Part shown: positions 5,682 to 6,730 of the stretch, piece after piece
How the letters are laid out: each line of letters begins with the position of its first letter
Position numbering within the stretch: the first letter of the stretch is position 1
Made by a program: the position numbers and the translations under genes
The notes under the pieces: model-generated
What the model was told of the DNA's origin: nothing
Databases searched by the model: none
The model's input: the letters and a program-made list of their open reading frames with translations, nothing else
DNA from: Gordonia sp. (in: high G+C Gram-positive bacteria)
GTDB lineage: Bacteria > Actinomycetota > Actinomycetes > Mycobacteriales > Mycobacteriaceae
Assembly (NCBI GenBank): GCA_030152405.1
Contig: JASLJL010000023.1
Location: forward strand, 1 to 6,730
Direction of reading: 5' to 3'
Length of the DNA stretch: 6,730 bases

Positions 5682-6730
5682 ATGACCATCGCCTTGCCGC
5701 ATTCGGCACCGGAGCCCGCCCTCTCCACCGGCGACGATCCGCGCCAATACGCACAGGTCCTGCACGCGGTGTACGACGCCGCGATGACCGGCGGACGTCT
5801 ACCGGCTCGCCCGCGCTCGGTCATCGGGCAGTCGTGGGAACGGGCCGCGCACGCGGGCGTCGACCCCGACCTCGGCGGCCCCGCAGACCCGATCGCCTCC
5901 GCCGACCTCGCCGAACGACGCGGGGCGTCCGGCCTCGCCGATCTGCTCGACGATCTCACCCACGGGCTCGACGCCGTCCTCCGCGACAGCCCGAACATCC
6001 TGGTGGTGGCCGACGCGGACGGTCACGTCCTGTGGCGCGCGGGGACGTCGGCGGTTCGACGACGCGCCGACCACCTGGGATTCGTCGAGGGCGCGTCGTG
6101 GGCGGAGCACTCCGTCGGGACCAACGCCATCGGCACCGCTCTCGCGTCTGGCCGCGCGGTCCAGGTGTTCTCGGCCGAGCACTTCGTCCGGACACATCAC
6201 GCCTGGACGTGCACCGGCGCTCCGATACGCGACCCGCGGACGGGCCTGCTGCTCGGCGCGGTGGACGTGAGCGGTCCCGCCGCGTCGATCCACCCGGCCA
6301 CCATCGCGCTCGTGGACTCGGTAGCCCGGCTCGCAGAGGCACGGCTCCAACTCGCACACCGGGACCAGCTCGACATGCTGCGGTCCGTCGCCGCGCCGAT
6401 CCTCGCACGGGCGTCGACGCCGGCATTGGCCGTGGACGAGTACGGCTGGGTCGCGGCCGTCGACCGCGTTCAGCCGCGGAGACGGATCGTCCTGCCGTCC
6501 GACATCGCGCCGGCCCGCACCGAACTCGCCGGATTGGGGCTCTGCGACCTCGAACCGCTGCCCGGCGGGTGGCTGATCCGTCCGGCCGAACCCGAGTCCA
6601 GGCGCGGCACGTCGGTCACCATCAGCGAAGATCCCCACGGCCGAACTGTCGTCGCCGTCCGGACGGCCGACGGAGAGTGGACGCACCACCCCTCACCGCG
6701 ACACCGAGACCTGCTGGTGACCCTGGCCGC
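5682..6730 (+). CDS. GAF-domain transcriptional regulator, AcoR-like (3' end beyond window)
   Basis: The frame is open from ATG 5682 to the window edge (349 codons), so the gene is partial only because the window ends. Residues about 43-62 (RPRSVIGQSWERAAHAGVDP) are the N-terminal signature of AcoR-type regulators. A GAF sensor domain spans about 85-225, with the family hallmark GASWAEHSVGTNAIGTAL (137-154) and TCTGAPIRDPRTGLLLGAVDVSG (176-198). Beyond about 245 the sequence resembles actinobacterial GAF regulators in which no sigma-54 AAA+ domain follows. SPRHRDLLVTLA at 338-349 looks like the beginning of a C-terminal helix-turn-helix domain that lies mostly outside the window. It likely senses a small molecule and controls the divergent monooxygenase gene 185 bp away, and perhaps itself. 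The inducer is unknown. That it binds DNA is an inference from the family. Confidence 0.88.
   Translation, partial: MTIALPHSAPEPALSTGDDPRQYAQVLHAVYDAAMTGGRLPARPRSVIGQSWERAAHAGVDPDLGGPADPIASADLAERRGASGLADLLDDLTHGLDAVLRDSPNILVVADADGHVLWRAGTSAVRRRADHLGFVEGASWAEHSVGTNAIGTALASGRAVQVFSAEHFVRTHHAWTCTGAPIRDPRTGLLLGAVDVSGPAASIHPATIALVDSVARLAEARLQLAHRDQLDMLRSVAAPILARASTPALAVDEYGWVAAVDRVQPRRRIVLPSDIAPARTELAGLGLCDLEPLPGGWLIRPAEPESRRGTSVTISEDPHGRTVVAVRTADGEWTHHPSPRHRDLLVTLA

Noticed and set aside
5799..6689. Minus-strand frame opposite the GAF regulator
   Set aside because: The plus-strand frame carries a recognisable GAF regulator with a good ribosome binding site; the opposite frame has only low-complexity Arg/Gly/Asp-rich sequence.

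Overview
The window is high-GC DNA from an actinobacterium, most likely Mycobacteriales. Gordonia or a close relative is my best guess. The evidence is GC-rich codon use, a divergent ku/ligD pair as in mycobacteria, an F420-type (Ddn-like) reductase, start regions without Shine-Dalgarno sites that suggest leaderless mRNAs, and a REP-like repeat of the kind I associate with Gordonia/Rhodococcus. The genus is an inference. Five protein genes can be supported; the last runs off the right edge.

Layout. Positions 1-328 hold no convincing gene. They contain a short tandem repeat (about 38-bp unit, 90-235) whose last copy turns into a REP-like inverted repeat, with a further inverted copy at 304-315. 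Next comes a divergent pair for bacterial non-homologous end joining: ku (329-1114, minus) and ligD (1165-3099, plus), split by only 50 bp. This LigD has polymerase and ligase domains but no phosphoesterase domain. Convergent to ligD is a small Ddn-type deazaflavin (F420)-dependent reductase (3113-3529, minus). A strong GC-rich hairpin separates it from a 612-residue flavin-dependent monooxygenase with an N-terminal NTF2/SnoaL-like domain (3658-5496, minus). Divergent from that is a GAF-domain regulator of the AcoR-like type (5682 to beyond 6730, plus), which is cut by the window edge before its DNA-binding domain.

How the genes work together. Ku binds DNA ends and recruits LigD, which fills in and seals them. 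The monooxygenase and the GAF regulator look like an inducible oxidation module in which the regulator probably senses a small molecule and controls the divergent monooxygenase gene. Substrate and inducer cannot be read from the sequence.

The most notable structure lies in the two divergent promoter regions, both mirror-symmetric about their exact midpoints. Between ku and ligD, an 11-bp perfect inverted repeat puts the same CAGAAT hexamer at -12 to -7 of each start codon. Between the monooxygenase and the regulator, two TGTG-N8-CACA sites lie 31 nt from each start codon, around a central GCAACG-T-CGTTGC palindrome. I see no wholly new system. The points most worth following are the phosphoesterase-free LigD, the mirrored promoters and the atypical monooxygenase.
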